NCBI RefSeq assembly: GCF_027944115.1
Contig: NZ_JAPJZI010000001.1
Location: 868,001-932,000 of the forward strand
Direction of reading: 5' to 3'
DNA from: Hoeflea prorocentri
GTDB lineage: Bacteria > Pseudomonadota > Alphaproteobacteria > Rhizobiales > Rhizobiaceae
DNA: 64,000 nt
Shown: positions 11,077 to 20,642 of the stretch, one piece after another
Numbering within the stretch: position 1 is the first letter of the stretch
Layout: every line of letters begins with the position of its first letter
Position numbers and translations under genes: made by a program
Notes under the pieces: generated by a model
The model's database searches: none
Told to the model about the DNA's origin: nothing
Seen by the model: the letters and a program-made list of their open reading frames with translations, nothing else

Positions 11077-11577
11077 TTGCGGTTCATCAAACGTGCGGTC
11101 GCGGCGGGCGGCATTTTGACATTTGCATTTGCGGGTTTGGCTCAGGCCGAACAGGTTGGCGAGATCGGAGTCGACTGGCTCGGCAATGATATCGTCATAG
11201 AAGCGGTGCAGGATCCCGGCGTCTCGGGTGTAACGTGTCATGTGGCTTATTTTGAGCGCGGAGTTATCGACCGGCTGCAAAAGGGCAATTGGTTTGAAGA
11301 TCCGTCAAATTCCTCCATTGCATGCCGCCAGACCGGGCCGGTGGTGATCGGCGACATAGAGCTTGATGAAGGCGGCGAAGAAATCTTCAAGCAGCGCCGT
11401 TCGATCGTCTGGAAAAAACTGGTGATCAAGCGCGTTTATGACAAAGTGAACGACACGCTGATCTACCTGTCGCATTCGCGGCAGGTGCAGGACGGATCAG
11501 CAAAGATGTCGCTCTCGACCGTGCCTCTCTACGGGCAGGACGTGACCTGGACCAACGGCAAGCCTGAAAAGCCGTAA
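11077..11577 (+). CDS. creA: CreA family periplasmic protein (TTG start)
   Basis: CreA proteins are conserved secreted proteins of unknown biochemical function. The product of 166 residues has a signal peptide (RAVAAGGILTFAFAGLAQA) and then VGEIGVDWLGNDIVIEAVQDPGVSGVTCHV, the characteristic CreA core with conserved cysteines. The start is TTG 11077, five bases after a perfect AGGAGG (11066-11071). In-frame extension to 10816 would run through the divergent ggt promoter region and is rejected. It diverges from ggt with 167 bp between the starts. Confidence 0.9.
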   Translation: MRFIKRAVAAGGILTFAFAGLAQAEQVGEIGVDWLGNDIVIEAVQDPGVSGVTCHVAYFERGVIDRLQKGNWFEDPSNSSIACRQTGPVVIGDIELDEGGEEIFKQRRSIVWKKLVIKRVYDKVNDTLIYLSHSRQVQDGSAKMSLSTVPLYGQDVTWTNGKPEKP

Positions 11578-11583
11578 GGGTTC

Positions 11584-12438
11584 TCAGGCCCTTAGTTTTT
11601 CCCGACCGACGGCAAAGGCGCTGTCAATAAAATCGGACAGTGCGCCATCGGTATCGTCCAGGGTGAGAACTTCGCTTGCCGTTGCGACGGCGCCGACAAA
11701 ACCATCCGTATGCCAGTGGCCCGGCGTGGGCAGGGGCGGCAGGCTGTCCGCGCTCAGATGCGGCCATGGATTAACGTAAAAATACGGCTCGCTGTAACTT
11801 GAATCGCCGGGTGACATACCGACGCCGACGCCGCGCGCGGCACCGTTGCCATTCGTTTCGAACGCGACATAGGTGGCAATGTCGAAATGATGCGGCCAGC
11901 AATAGATCGGGCCGGGTCCGGGCGATATGGAGTCGTTTTTGGAAGCAAATGTCAGCAATTGCCGGCTTGCCAGATCGTACCAGCGGCCGAGCGCCAAAAG
12001 AGCCGGCTCAAGCCCGGCGCTTTTGAACCTGTCGATATCGGCGACGTCCCTTGGCAGTTTGAACGGGTGTTTTACAGCCGATGCCGGATAAAGGCCGTGC
12101 TCGATCAGTCCTTCATCAAGCCAGGCCAGGCAGTCCGCTTCCGAGACATCGTCCAGCTCGAGTATGGCAATGGCCTCACCGCCTCGAACCAGGCGCATGG
12201 TGAGCGGGGAAAGCGTAATCTGTATGAAAATCAGACCATCGTGACTGTCCATCGGGTCAGTCTCAAAGGCGCCGCTTGCCGCGTTCCATCGCAAGGCGGT
12301 GTGGCTGTAGTCCGGTCTGGGCGCGAGATTGGCCAGGGCCGCCAGGGCCGCGATCTGGGTGGCGTTGTGGGCCATGCTTCTTGCACCGGCAATGTCTTCC
12401 GGTGGTGTGGTCGCGAGAAGTTCTGACGTTGAGAACAT
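11584..12438 (-). CDS. Conserved hypothetical protein, function unknown
   Basis: This 284-residue soluble-looking protein has no signal peptide or membrane span. Visible features are the aromatic, histidine-rich stretch IYCWPHHFDIATYVAF near the middle and GMSPGDSSYSEPYFYVNPWPHL towards the C-terminus, which look like conserved core motifs. I cannot tie it to a named family with confidence. The ATG at 12438 is chosen because AAGGAGG sits seven bases upstream; the ATG six bases earlier would have no spacer. It is convergent with creA, with only 6 bp between stops, and shares its upstream region with the SDR gene on the same strand. Confidence 0.75.
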   Translation of the reverse strand: MFSTSELLATTPPEDIAGARSMAHNATQIAALAALANLAPRPDYSHTALRWNAASGAFETDPMDSHDGLIFIQITLSPLTMRLVRGGEAIAILELDDVSEADCLAWLDEGLIEHGLYPASAVKHPFKLPRDVADIDRFKSAGLEPALLALGRWYDLASRQLLTFASKNDSISPGPGPIYCWPHHFDIATYVAFETNGNGAARGVGVGMSPGDSSYSEPYFYVNPWPHLSADSLPPLPTPGHWHTDGFVGAVATASEVLTLDDTDGALSDFIDSAFAVGREKLRA

Positions 12439-12605
12439 TGTCATCCTCCTTAATTCGGGGCGCGGGCTCCTTCCATACGCAATAATGCCTTCTGTGCGCC
12501 GGGTCCCATCCATAACGCACGAGGTCGCTCCGGCTTTATATAGGGCACGGTTGGGTCGTTTTTATGTCGCTGTTGGTCGTGGCCCTTCCGAACGCAATCA
12601 GGGCA

Positions 12606-13592
12606 TTAGTGGTCGACCGGGTAGGGGCCTTCGTCGAATATCTGTGAATGATAGCCCTTCAGGCCCAATGTCTGTGCCATGGGGCCGAGAACCGGCTCAC
12701 CGGCTTTCAGGCGCTCAAACAGGTGACGATAATCATATCGAGGCTGCCATCCGAGTTCGGACCGGGCCTTTTCGTTTACATAGACCCGGTCGATATCGGC
12801 AAACATGCTCCATCCACGTTGCTCATATTGGGCCGCGAGATCGGGCAGCCTGCGCCGGAAGACTGCATTGGGGTCTGTTCGCAGGTCCGCCAGATCTTCC
12901 TTGCGAAACGGCGTAGTCGTACTGACGATGTAGGTACCGAAACCGGCTTGCGGCGGCTTTTCCAGCGCGAGCAAATGCGCCTCCACCGCGTCTTCAATAT
13001 CGACGCGCCGAAACAGGAACTCATTGGCTTTTGCATTTTCGTCTTCAAACCCGTTACGGATTTCCGAACGGTCGTCGGCCTCCGGAAAGAAGCGGGATGT
13101 CCGCAGGACGGCGACCGGCAGGTCGTGTTTTGTCGCGATGAGCCGGCACAGGTTCTCTGCCGCCAGCTTGGTGATGCCATAGATGTTTTTCGGCACCGGC
13201 ACGACATCTTCGGTGATCCATGCGGCCGGTTCACCCGCAGCAGGCGACATGGCCATGCCGAAAACGCTGGTGGTGCTGGTAAAGACAAAGCGACGCGTGG
13301 CAGATGCGGCGGCTTCTTCCAGAAGGTTCAGCGTCCCAGTTATATTCGTGTCGATGAAATCCTGCCTGCCATGGGTTGCAACATGCGGTTTATGCAGCGT
13401 TGCGGCATGAATGACCGCATCCACATCCTGCATAGCCGAGCTCACAAAGGATCTGTCGGCGATCGAGCCCACCAGCGTTGTGAAGGGCGATGCCTTGATA
13501 TCGAGGCCGGTCACTTTGTGGCCACGTGTCTGCAGCGTGCGCACCAGCGCTTCGCCGAGATGTCCGGCGCTTCCTGTAACAAGTATCGTCAT
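12606..13592 (-). CDS. NAD(P)-dependent epimerase/dehydratase (extended SDR)
   Basis: This is a sugar-nucleotide epimerase or dehydratase-like Rossmann enzyme of 328 residues. The cofactor motif TGSAGHLG lies at residues 6-13, HAATLHKPHV follows the third strand, and the catalytic set appears as FTSTTSVFG with YGITK near residue 147. A C-terminal substrate domain follows. The exact substrate cannot be read from the sequence. The ATG at 13592 is followed by the typical MTILVTGSAG beginning. The gene is isolated between the unknown 11584-12438 gene and a terminator. Confidence 0.85.
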   Translation of the reverse strand: MTILVTGSAGHLGEALVRTLQTRGHKVTGLDIKASPFTTLVGSIADRSFVSSAMQDVDAVIHAATLHKPHVATHGRQDFIDTNITGTLNLLEEAAASATRRFVFTSTTSVFGMAMSPAAGEPAAWITEDVVPVPKNIYGITKLAAENLCRLIATKHDLPVAVLRTSRFFPEADDRSEIRNGFEDENAKANEFLFRRVDIEDAVEAHLLALEKPPQAGFGTYIVSTTTPFRKEDLADLRTDPNAVFRRRLPDLAAQYEQRGWSMFADIDRVYVNEKARSELGWQPRYDYRHLFERLKAGEPVLGPMAQTLGLKGYHSQIFDEGPYPVDH

Positions 13593-13650
13593 GGTTTTGT
13601 TCTACCACGCGCAAGCGCAAACCAAATGGTTGATCCGGGCAATCCCACAA

Positions 13651-13681
13651 AAAAGCAAAAGCGCCGCACAAAGGCGGCGCT
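13651..13681 (-). terminator. Rho-independent terminator after the nucleotidase gene
   Basis: The stem AGCGCCGC (13660-13667) and GCGGCGCT (13674-13681) closes a six-base loop. On the minus strand it is followed by TTTTGCTTTTTTG, so it ends the 13705-15684 transcript 24 bp after its stop codon. The plus-strand side has only a short TCCTTTTC tract. Confidence 0.85.
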
Positions 13682-13704
13682 CCTTTTCAATCCGGTCGGG
13701 TTGA

Positions 13705-15684
13705 TCACATCTTGATACGATATTTGGCGAACCCTTCGTTCCCTTCGCCGGCATCCTCGATCGTGACGTCGCGGACATCGTTCATGAAGGCCTTGGCCTT
13801 GGGGCCTGTTTCAAAGATGGCCGTGGCCCCTTCAACCGGGCTGAACGACCAGTTGCTGTCGGCGGATGGGTTGATCGTGCCCTGATCGACGATGTAGCGG
13901 ACAATGACATCGCGGTTGGTGTCGGGACCGACAAAGATGACCACATCATCATCAATGCCCGGGAAGTTGCCGCCGCCACCGGCGCGGTAATTGTTGGTAG
14001 CAACAACAAATTTCTGATCAGGATCAATGGGTTCGCCATTATATTTCAAGTCGGTGATACGGTTGGCATTTGTGTCGAGCAATTCGCCTTTCGGGTCGTA
14101 TTTCGATGGCTGGGTCAGATCGATGCGATAGGTGACGCCGTCGATGACATCGAAATTATAGGACGGGAATTCATTATTGATGAGTGCCTGATCTTCCTTG
14201 CCAGGTTCGATCCGGTTGAAGATGCCGGCGGAGCGCTCCAGCCAGTCCTTCACTTGAGCACCGGTGATCGCCACGGCGCGCACTGTGTTCGGATAGAGGT
14301 ACAGGTCGGAAACGTTCTTGATGGCCACATCGCCGGGTGCGACGTCGGTGTAGTAATCCGGACCGCCGCGGCCACCGGCCTTGAACGGGGCAGCGGCCGA
14401 AAGGATCGGCAGGCCTTCCCATTCGGTGCCCTTCATCATCTGGTCGATATACCAGGTCTGGGCCTGGCTGACGATCTGCACGGACGGATCGTCGGCGACC
14501 AGCGCAAAATAGGAGTGGAGTGGTGCGGAGGTCTTGCCGACCGCGCGGCGGACATAGGCGAGGGTTTCGTCATGTTCTTTCTTCACTGAATCCAGAACGT
14601 CCTGCTGGTCCTCGACCACCGGAATGACCTTGCGGCCGTCGCGTTCGTAGATGGACGGGGCCGAGGTTGTGAAACCGGCGATTTTCCACTCATTGCCGTC
14701 GCGTTCGAGCATCAGGTCAATGATGCCGAGATGTGAGCCCCAGAAACCGCCCATGGCGGCGGGTTTGCCGAAGAGGGTTCCCTTTTCGGCATCGATGCCG
14801 GGCATGCCGGCATATTTCGGGCCGGGGAAGACAAGGTGATGGTGACCGGTGAAGACGGCATCGATGCCGTCTACATCCGCAAGGTGGAGCGAGGCGTTTT
14901 CCATGCCGTCGCTGCGGTCGTTTGCATCAATGCCCGAGTGCGAGAGGGCAACGATAATATCGGCGCCGGCTTCCTTCATTTCAGGCACCCAAGCCTTTGC
15001 CGTGTCGACGATGTCACGGGCGTTGGCCTTGCCCTCCAGGTGGCGGCGGTCCCAATTCATGATCTGCGGCGGCACAAAACCGATCAGGCCGACGCGGATC
15101 GGGTGTTCCTGACCGTTGCCGTCCTTGATCATGCGGTCGATGATGACATAGGGCTTGAGGAAGAGTTTGTCGTCGCGTGGCGTTCCAGCGAGCGCTCCCT
15201 TGACGACATTTGCCGAGACGACCGGGAAATCGGCTCCGTTCAGTGTCTTCATCAGGAAATCGAGGCCGTAGTTGAATTCGTGGTTGCCAAGGGTCGAGGC
15301 ATCGAATTCGAGCGTGTTCATGGCCTGGATGATCGGATGCATGTCGCCGTCCTTCATGCCGCGCTCATAGGCAATGTAGTCGCCCATCGGATTGCCCTGA
15401 AGGAAATCGCCATTGTCGACCAGCAACGAATTGGTCGCTTCGTCGCGGAATTTGCGGATGAGCGTGGCGGTGCGTGACAGGCCGACGGAATCGGACGGGC
15501 GATCACCATAATAATCGTAGGGGAAGACATGGACGTGCAAGTCAGTCGTCTCCATCAGGCGCAGATGCGCCTGGTTGCCGGAGGCAAAGGCCGAAAACGG
15601 GTGCAAAAGCGCCAGCGAACCAGCTGCAGCGGTTCCTGCCAGGAATTGGCGGCGGCTGAGGTTTTCCAGAGTTTTGATTGTCAT
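13705..15684 (-). CDS. cpdB: 2',3'-cyclic-nucleotide 2'-phosphodiesterase/3'-nucleotidase, Tat-exported
   Basis: This periplasmic metallophosphoesterase salvages nucleotides by hydrolysing 2',3'-cyclic nucleotides and then 3'-nucleotides. The 659 residues begin with a twin-arginine signal (SRRQFLAGTAAAGSLALLHPFSAFA). The calcineurin-type metal motifs follow: TTDLHVHVFPYDYY, VDNGDFLQGNPMGDY, LGNHEFNYGLDF, SHSGID and FTGHHHLVFPG. The C-terminal 5'-nucleotidase substrate domain begins around residue 400. The Tat signal with a phosphoesterase fold matches CpdB-type enzymes. A plain 5'-nucleotidase is the alternative. ATG 15684 has GGGAG upstream. Confidence 0.88.
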   Translation of the reverse strand: MTIKTLENLSRRQFLAGTAAAGSLALLHPFSAFASGNQAHLRLMETTDLHVHVFPYDYYGDRPSDSVGLSRTATLIRKFRDEATNSLLVDNGDFLQGNPMGDYIAYERGMKDGDMHPIIQAMNTLEFDASTLGNHEFNYGLDFLMKTLNGADFPVVSANVVKGALAGTPRDDKLFLKPYVIIDRMIKDGNGQEHPIRVGLIGFVPPQIMNWDRRHLEGKANARDIVDTAKAWVPEMKEAGADIIVALSHSGIDANDRSDGMENASLHLADVDGIDAVFTGHHHLVFPGPKYAGMPGIDAEKGTLFGKPAAMGGFWGSHLGIIDLMLERDGNEWKIAGFTTSAPSIYERDGRKVIPVVEDQQDVLDSVKKEHDETLAYVRRAVGKTSAPLHSYFALVADDPSVQIVSQAQTWYIDQMMKGTEWEGLPILSAAAPFKAGGRGGPDYYTDVAPGDVAIKNVSDLYLYPNTVRAVAITGAQVKDWLERSAGIFNRIEPGKEDQALINNEFPSYNFDVIDGVTYRIDLTQPSKYDPKGELLDTNANRITDLKYNGEPIDPDQKFVVATNNYRAGGGGNFPGIDDDVVIFVGPDTNRDVIVRYIVDQGTINPSADSNWSFSPVEGATAIFETGPKAKAFMNDVRDVTIEDAGEGNEGFAKYRIKM

Positions 15685-15873
15685 GTGAAGCTCCCTGCAT
15701 CGTCCGGCTGTCCGCCATTTCGGGGCGTTTGTACCGGATCGGCCTTGTCGTTTGAATTTTCAAGAGGATCAGTCTAATCCCGGCGGGACTATGCGTCCAT
15801 AATCACTGCAAATTTGTGACAATGCAGGGTGTTGTCGGCGCTGAATTCATGAAGAGCTCTGGCGGCCCGGCGA

Positions 15874-18345
15874 TCACTTTGTTTTTTCGACATAATTGTC
15901 GAGGACGCGCTTCTGGCCGGCCTTGTCGAAATCGATGGTCAGCTTGTTTCCGTCAATCGATGCGACATTGCCGTTACCGAATTTGAGGTGGAAAACCCGG
16001 TCGCCAATGCTGAAATCCGACGGCTCGTCGGCGACGGAACGGGCGACAAGTTCGCCCTCTATCGTGCGGTTTTTGACCGAGGTGCGACCGGCTCCATAGC
16101 CTGAATCGGTTTCGCCATAGCCGATGCGCTCGACCGCGTGGCCGGAGCGCGATCCCCAGTTCTGCCGTGTCGCCTCGTTGCGGTTGATTTGGGCGCGGCG
16201 CCAGCCTGGCGTCTGGTAACTGCCGGAAAAGGGCTCCGCCTCGTCAAACCGCGATGCCCCGTAGCCGCCGCCCACACCCGTTGCGCCATAACCGCCGTAG
16301 GATGTCTCGCTCTCGGCGACATCGGCGTGTTCGGAGGGAAGCTCATCCAGAAAGCGCGAGGGGATGGTCGATTGCCAAAGCCCGTGGATACGGCGGTTGG
16401 AGACGAACCAGATATGACAGTTCATCTTGGCGCGCGTGAGGCCGACATAGGCGAGGCGGCGCTCTTCTTCGAGGCCTGAGCGTCCGCCCTCGTCAAGCGC
16501 GCGCTGATGGGGAAACAGGCCTTCTTCCCATCCCGGCAGGAAGACGGTTTCGAACTCCAAGCCCTTGGCCGAATGCAGCGTCATGATGGAGACGGCGTCA
16601 AGATCCTCGTTCTGTTCGGCGTCCATGACGAGGCTGACATGTTCGAGGAAGCCGCGCATGGATTCAAAATCCTCCATGGAGCGGATCAGTTCCTTCAGGT
16701 TGTCCAGCCTTCCGGGTGCATCGGCGGAGCGGTCGTTCTGCCACATGGCCGTATAACCGCTTTCCTCCAGTATTTGTTCTGCAAGCTCCGTGTGCGGCGT
16801 GTTGTCCAGCAGGGAGGACCAGCGATGGAAGTTTTCCACGACGTCCGTCAGGGATTTGCGCGGGCGCGGCTTCATCTCCTCGGTCATGACGAGGTCGGAT
16901 GCGGCCTTTAAAAGCGGGATATCGCGCGCTCTCGCATAATCGTGCAATTGCCGGATGGCAGCCTCGCCAAGGCCGCGTTTCGGTGTGTTGACAATGCGCT
17001 CGAAGGCAAGATCGTCCGCCGGCTGGCACACGACGCGGAAATAGGCCATGGCGTCGCGGATTTCGAGCCGTTCGTAAAAGCGCGGACCGCCGATGACGCG
17101 GTAATTGAGGCCGAGCGTGACGAACCGATCCTCGAATTCGCGCATCTGGAAGGAGGCGCGCACGAGGATCGCCATATCGTTGAGCCTGTGGTCGCGCCTT
17201 TGAAGCTGCTCGATTTCCTCGCCGACGGCGCGGGCTTCCTCCTCCGAATCCCAGGCCGCATGCACCATGACCTTGTCATGATCGTCGTCGGCGAGATCGG
17301 TGAAGAGGGTTTTGCCGAGGCGGCCTTCATTGTGGGAAATCAGATGCGCGGCCGCGCCCAGAATATGGGCCGTGGAGCGGTAATTGCGTTCAAGCCGGAT
17401 GACCACGGCACCCGGAAAATCCTTTTCAAAGCGCAGGATATTATCCACTTCCGCGCCGCGCCATCCGTAGATCGACTGATCGTCATCGCCGACGCAACAC
17501 ACATTGTGCGATCCCTGCGCGATGAGGCGCAGCCACAGATATTGCGCCGTATTGGTGTCCTGATATTCGTCGACAAGGACGTAGCGGAACTTGCCGTGAT
17601 ATTCCTTCAGCACATCCGGATGATTTTTGAAGATGCGGATCGGGTGGCACAGAAGATCGCCGAAATCGCAGGCATTCAGCGTCTTCAGACGGTTCTGATA
17701 GGCCTCGTAAAGCTCGCGCCCCTTGCCGTTGGCAAAGGCGCGGGCATCGCCCTCGGGAATATCCGCCGGGCCAAATCCTTTGTTCTTCCAGCCGTCGATC
17801 ATCATGGCGAACTGCCGGGCCGGCCAGCGTTTGTCGTCCAGCCCCTCGGCCTGGATCAACTGCTTTAAAAGCCGAATCTGATCGTCCGTGTCGAGGATGG
17901 TGAAATCGGACCGGAGGCCGACAAGCTCGGCGTGACGGCGCAGGAGCCGGACGCCGATGGAGTGAAAGGTTCCGAGCCAGGGCATGCCCTCGACGGCCCC
18001 GCCGACCAGAACGCCGATGCGTTCCTTCATCTCGCGCGCGGCCTTGTTGGTGAAGGTGACGGCGAGGATCTGGCTGGGATAGGCTTTGCCGGTGGCCAGG
18101 ATATGGGCGATGCGGGTTGTCAGAACCCGCGTCTTGCCGGTGCCCGCGCCGGCAAGCACCAGAACCGGCCCGTCAATCGTCTCGACGGCGCGGGTCTGTT
18201 CCGGATTAAGACCTTCCAGATAGGGCGCAGAAACCGAGGTTTTGTTGCGCGCCGCCATGGCACGCGCCGCAAGACCGCCGCTCGCAGGGGAGGGCGCACT
18301 GCTGTCTTCGCCAAAAAAAGGTATGTCTTCGTCCGGGCCGGCCAT
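15874..18345 (-). CDS. uvrD: UvrD/PcrA/Rep superfamily I ATP-dependent DNA helicase
   Basis: This 3'-5' helicase functions in nucleotide excision and mismatch repair. In the 823-residue form, Walker A AGAGTGKT is at residues 65-72. It is followed by motif Ia (AVTFTNKAAREM), motif II (LVDEYQDTN), motif III (GDDDQSIYGWRGA), motif IV (RLERNYRS), motif V (TLHSAKGLEF) and motif VI (EERRLAYVGLTRA). The C-terminal glycine-rich linker (YGGYGATGVGGGYG) and a Tudor-like end (GDRVFHLKFGNGNVASID) are typical of the family. The start at ATG 18345 is preferred; the open frame runs to 18492 but would add 49 atypical residues. Confidence 0.95.
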   Translation of the reverse strand: MAGPDEDIPFFGEDSSAPSPASGGLAARAMAARNKTSVSAPYLEGLNPEQTRAVETIDGPVLVLAGAGTGKTRVLTTRIAHILATGKAYPSQILAVTFTNKAAREMKERIGVLVGGAVEGMPWLGTFHSIGVRLLRRHAELVGLRSDFTILDTDDQIRLLKQLIQAEGLDDKRWPARQFAMMIDGWKNKGFGPADIPEGDARAFANGKGRELYEAYQNRLKTLNACDFGDLLCHPIRIFKNHPDVLKEYHGKFRYVLVDEYQDTNTAQYLWLRLIAQGSHNVCCVGDDDQSIYGWRGAEVDNILRFEKDFPGAVVIRLERNYRSTAHILGAAAHLISHNEGRLGKTLFTDLADDDHDKVMVHAAWDSEEEARAVGEEIEQLQRRDHRLNDMAILVRASFQMREFEDRFVTLGLNYRVIGGPRFYERLEIRDAMAYFRVVCQPADDLAFERIVNTPKRGLGEAAIRQLHDYARARDIPLLKAASDLVMTEEMKPRPRKSLTDVVENFHRWSSLLDNTPHTELAEQILEESGYTAMWQNDRSADAPGRLDNLKELIRSMEDFESMRGFLEHVSLVMDAEQNEDLDAVSIMTLHSAKGLEFETVFLPGWEEGLFPHQRALDEGGRSGLEEERRLAYVGLTRAKMNCHIWFVSNRRIHGLWQSTIPSRFLDELPSEHADVAESETSYGGYGATGVGGGYGASRFDEAEPFSGSYQTPGWRRAQINRNEATRQNWGSRSGHAVERIGYGETDSGYGAGRTSVKNRTIEGELVARSVADEPSDFSIGDRVFHLKFGNGNVASIDGNKLTIDFDKAGQKRVLDNYVEKTK

Positions 18346-18535
18346 TCTTCCCAATGTAGTGATTCGGGTCGGAAAGACCAGCAACCAATGTGTTTGCACC
18401 GCGATTTTGTTCTCGAATCGTTCGAGGGCAAATCCGAAAACCGATAAAAGGTCGGCAAGCCGGTGTGAGCACAGAGGCTTCTCTCGCACCAATGCGCCCT
18501 ATGCAGGCGACCGGCGGCATTCCGGTCACCGGTTT

Positions 18536-19192
18536 TTAAGCTGCTGCGTCTATAACCAGGAGCAGGCGCGGTCCGGACGCTGCTTGTGCACCTGGCGAAC
18601 GGTGAAGGAGCGAAGAGCGCTCACCGGACGCCCATGTTGCGCCTCGAAACAGCCCGACCGAACCGGTATTCATGGTTCTGATGCGCTCCGGCTCTTGCCG
18701 ATGGATCTCGGGAACATATTCGGTTCCAGGCCCGCGGTAGGTGCAAAGAAGACGGGCAGGCACGTTATCGAGATGAAATTTTGGGCACATTGCCCCGTCT
18801 GAAACGTCTAACCGGATTTGCACATAGTCGGTTTTCATCACGTCACCGTAGATCAGAGCCAATGCTCCGACGTCGCCGGCGAGCATTTTTTGCTCGGGTC
18901 CCGGTGGTGTTTTTGCAATTTTGCATGCTGTTCGCACGGCCTCCTCTGCAAGTTCGACAGGAACAGTGACCCGCAGGTTCGGCAGTTGTTCGACCGCAAG
19001 GGCGTCTATCCATGTCTGGAAAGACGTATGGGGATTTCTTTGCCAGATCGCGGCGCCCACGCCCGGCGCGGTTATGTCGGCAAGAATCTCGGCCTGCCGA
19101 CCGATGACGACATCCTGCGCCGTCTGCTGGCGGGCGACCGGCCGGTTCGAAATTGTATGGCCGTGGTTATGTCCAGAGAGCAATTGGCTCAT
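18536..19192 (-). CDS. DUF1826 domain protein, second gene of a zinc-type unit
   Basis: This protein of 218 residues has the DUF1826 pattern, including [20 protein letters not shown] near the N-terminus and a C-terminal segment [21 protein letters not shown]. The biochemical function is not established. DUF1826 genes commonly accompany COG0523 GTPases, as here. The start ATG 19192 overlaps the stop of the GTPase gene by four bases (ATGA), so the two are translationally coupled. Two HxH-like clusters near the start (HNHGH) could bind metal, but this is inference. Confidence 0.82.
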   Translation of the reverse strand: MSQLLSGHNHGHTISNRPVARQQTAQDVVIGRQAEILADITAPGVGAAIWQRNPHTSFQTWIDALAVEQLPNLRVTVPVELAEEAVRTACKIAKTPPGPEQKMLAGDVGALALIYGDVMKTDYVQIRLDVSDGAMCPKFHLDNVPARLLCTYRGPGTEYVPEIHRQEPERIRTMNTGSVGLFRGATWASGERSSLLHRSPGAQAASGPRLLLVIDAAA

Positions 19193-20403
19193 GCCGCCTG
19201 TTGTCTCCGTTGCCATTTCGGGAACGGGTCGGGGAGGTCCGCGAATGCCGTCAGATCATCTCCGGTGTTGTCCTGCATGAGGCAGTCGTCCAATCCGCTC
19301 TTGATCGCCGGCCAGTCGATGCCGGAGCCGATAAACACGATCTCCTGGCGTCGATCCCCGAACGGTTCTACCCACAGATTCTTGAGATAGGATCGTAGTT
19401 GCTCATTGTCTGGAAGACGGCTGCTTGGCACCGAAGCCCACCATGTGCCAATCGGGCTGACGCTCGACAGGGCGCCGGCCAGGGAAAACTCCGCCACCCA
19501 GTCCGGCCTTGTCGCAAGCCAGAAATGTCCCTTGGCGCGAATAACTCCAGGCAGCGGCCCGTTCAAAAAAGCGTGGATTTTCTGCGGATCAAACGGGCGG
19601 CGCGCCCGGTAGACATATGAGGCAACGCCATATTCCTCAGTTTCCGGAACATGATCCGCGAAACCGTAGAGTTCCTTGGCCCAGTGTGGATGCTCCTGGG
19701 CTTTTTCAAAGTCGAACAGCCCGGTGTTCAGGATATCCCCTGCCGCAATATTTGAATAATCGGTTTCCATGATTTTTGCGTCGGCATTCAAGCTTCGGAT
19801 GATCTTGCGGGCGGCATCCACCTGTCCCGGTTCGGCGGCACTGACCTTGTTGAGCACAACGATGTCTGCAAATTCAATCTGGTCGGTCAGGAGATGGACA
19901 AGCGTGCGTTCATCCTCCTCTCCCATTGTCTCGCCGCGGTCACTGAGGAAATCGTGGCTCGAGTAGTCTTTCAGAAGATTAACCGCGTCCACCACCGTCA
20001 CCATCGTGTCCAGACGCGAGACATCCGACAGGCTGTTTCCGTCCTGGTCTGTGAAATCGAAGGTGGTTGCCACGGGAAGGGGTTCGGAAATTCCGGTTGA
20101 TTCAATGAGAAGATAGTCAAACTTCCGCTCCTCAGCGAGGCGGCGGACTTCCAGCAGCAAATCGTCGCGAAGGGTGCAGCATATGCACCCGTTCGACATT
20201 TCGACCAGGGTTTCGTCAGTCTTGCTCAAATCCGCACCGCCGGCCCGGATCAGGTCCGCGTCGATGTTGACTTCGGACATGTCGTTCACGATCACTGCCA
20301 CCCGCAGCCCTTCGCGGTTGTTCAGAACCTGATTGAGTAGGGTGGTTTTACCGGCTCCAAGAAATCCGGACAGGACGGTTACAGGCAGTCGTGTATCGGT
20401 CAA
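19189..20403 (-). CDS. COG0523 (CobW/ZNG1-like) metal-chaperone GTPase
   Basis: This G3E-family GTPase is thought to deliver zinc or another metal to target proteins. From TTG 20403 the protein is 404 residues: Walker [12 protein letters not shown] (13-23), the CxCC metal motif NGCICC with cysteines 73, 75 and 76, ESTGISEP as switch region, and NKVSA as guanine-binding motif. The C-terminal CobW domain starts near residue 285. TTG 20403 gives the usual [18 protein letters not shown] beginning with GGAGA upstream. The ATG at 20487 would place a palindromic operator inside the coding sequence and is rejected. The next gene is DUF1826, overlapping by 4 bp. Confidence 0.9.
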   Translation of the reverse strand: MTDTRLPVTVLSGFLGAGKTTLLNQVLNNREGLRVAVIVNDMSEVNIDADLIRAGGADLSKTDETLVEMSNGCICCTLRDDLLLEVRRLAEERKFDYLLIESTGISEPLPVATTFDFTDQDGNSLSDVSRLDTMVTVVDAVNLLKDYSSHDFLSDRGETMGEEDERTLVHLLTDQIEFADIVVLNKVSAAEPGQVDAARKIIRSLNADAKIMETDYSNIAAGDILNTGLFDFEKAQEHPHWAKELYGFADHVPETEEYGVASYVYRARRPFDPQKIHAFLNGPLPGVIRAKGHFWLATRPDWVAEFSLAGALSSVSPIGTWWASVPSSRLPDNEQLRSYLKNLWVEPFGDRRQEIVFIGSGIDWPAIKSGLDDCLMQDNTGDDLTAFADLPDPFPKWQRRQQAA

Positions 20404-20423
20404 AGCTCGATCTCCATAGAAAT

Positions 20424-20441
20424 GTAACGTTATTACGTTAC
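20424..20441. promoter_or_regulatory. Zur-box-like palindrome ahead of the COG0523 gene
   Basis: GTAACGTTATTACGTTAC is an 18-bp palindrome with GTAACG/CGTTAC arms and an A/T core. It is centred about 30 bp upstream of the TTG start of the GTPase gene. Its shape (GTAAC-AT core-GTTAC) resembles alphaproteobacterial Zur operators. Repression by Zur with zinc, and derepression on zinc starvation, is the inference; no zur gene is in the window. Confidence 0.55.
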
Positions 20442-20642
20442 GTCTATAGCGCGCCCCGTGTTTTGATGGCAAGGCTTTTGGTTTCATGTCCTGCTGCTGC
20501 TTTGGTCACGATGTGCGAGGCCGGCTTCGTTCCGCACCGGTTTGATCGACGTTCAACGTCCGCCGATCCTTGGGACCAGGACGGATTGTCGTGAATTTTT
20601 TCCTGTTGACATTGCCGGCGGGCTCTATCGCGCCCGGCGGCT

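Noticed and set aside
18511-18540. GACCGG/CCGGTC hairpin between the DUF1826 and uvrD genes
   Set aside because: Its T-run faces the plus strand, whereas both genes are on the minus strand, and it overlaps the DUF1826 stop region.
20404-20487. Longer COG0523 start at ATG 20487
   Set aside because: It would place the palindromic operator within coding sequence and adds residues absent from the usual family beginning.
20588-20640. GC-rich inverted repeat after the autotransporter gene as a terminator
   Set aside because: The arms pair imperfectly and no T-run follows on the minus strand, so it is not supported as an intrinsic terminator.
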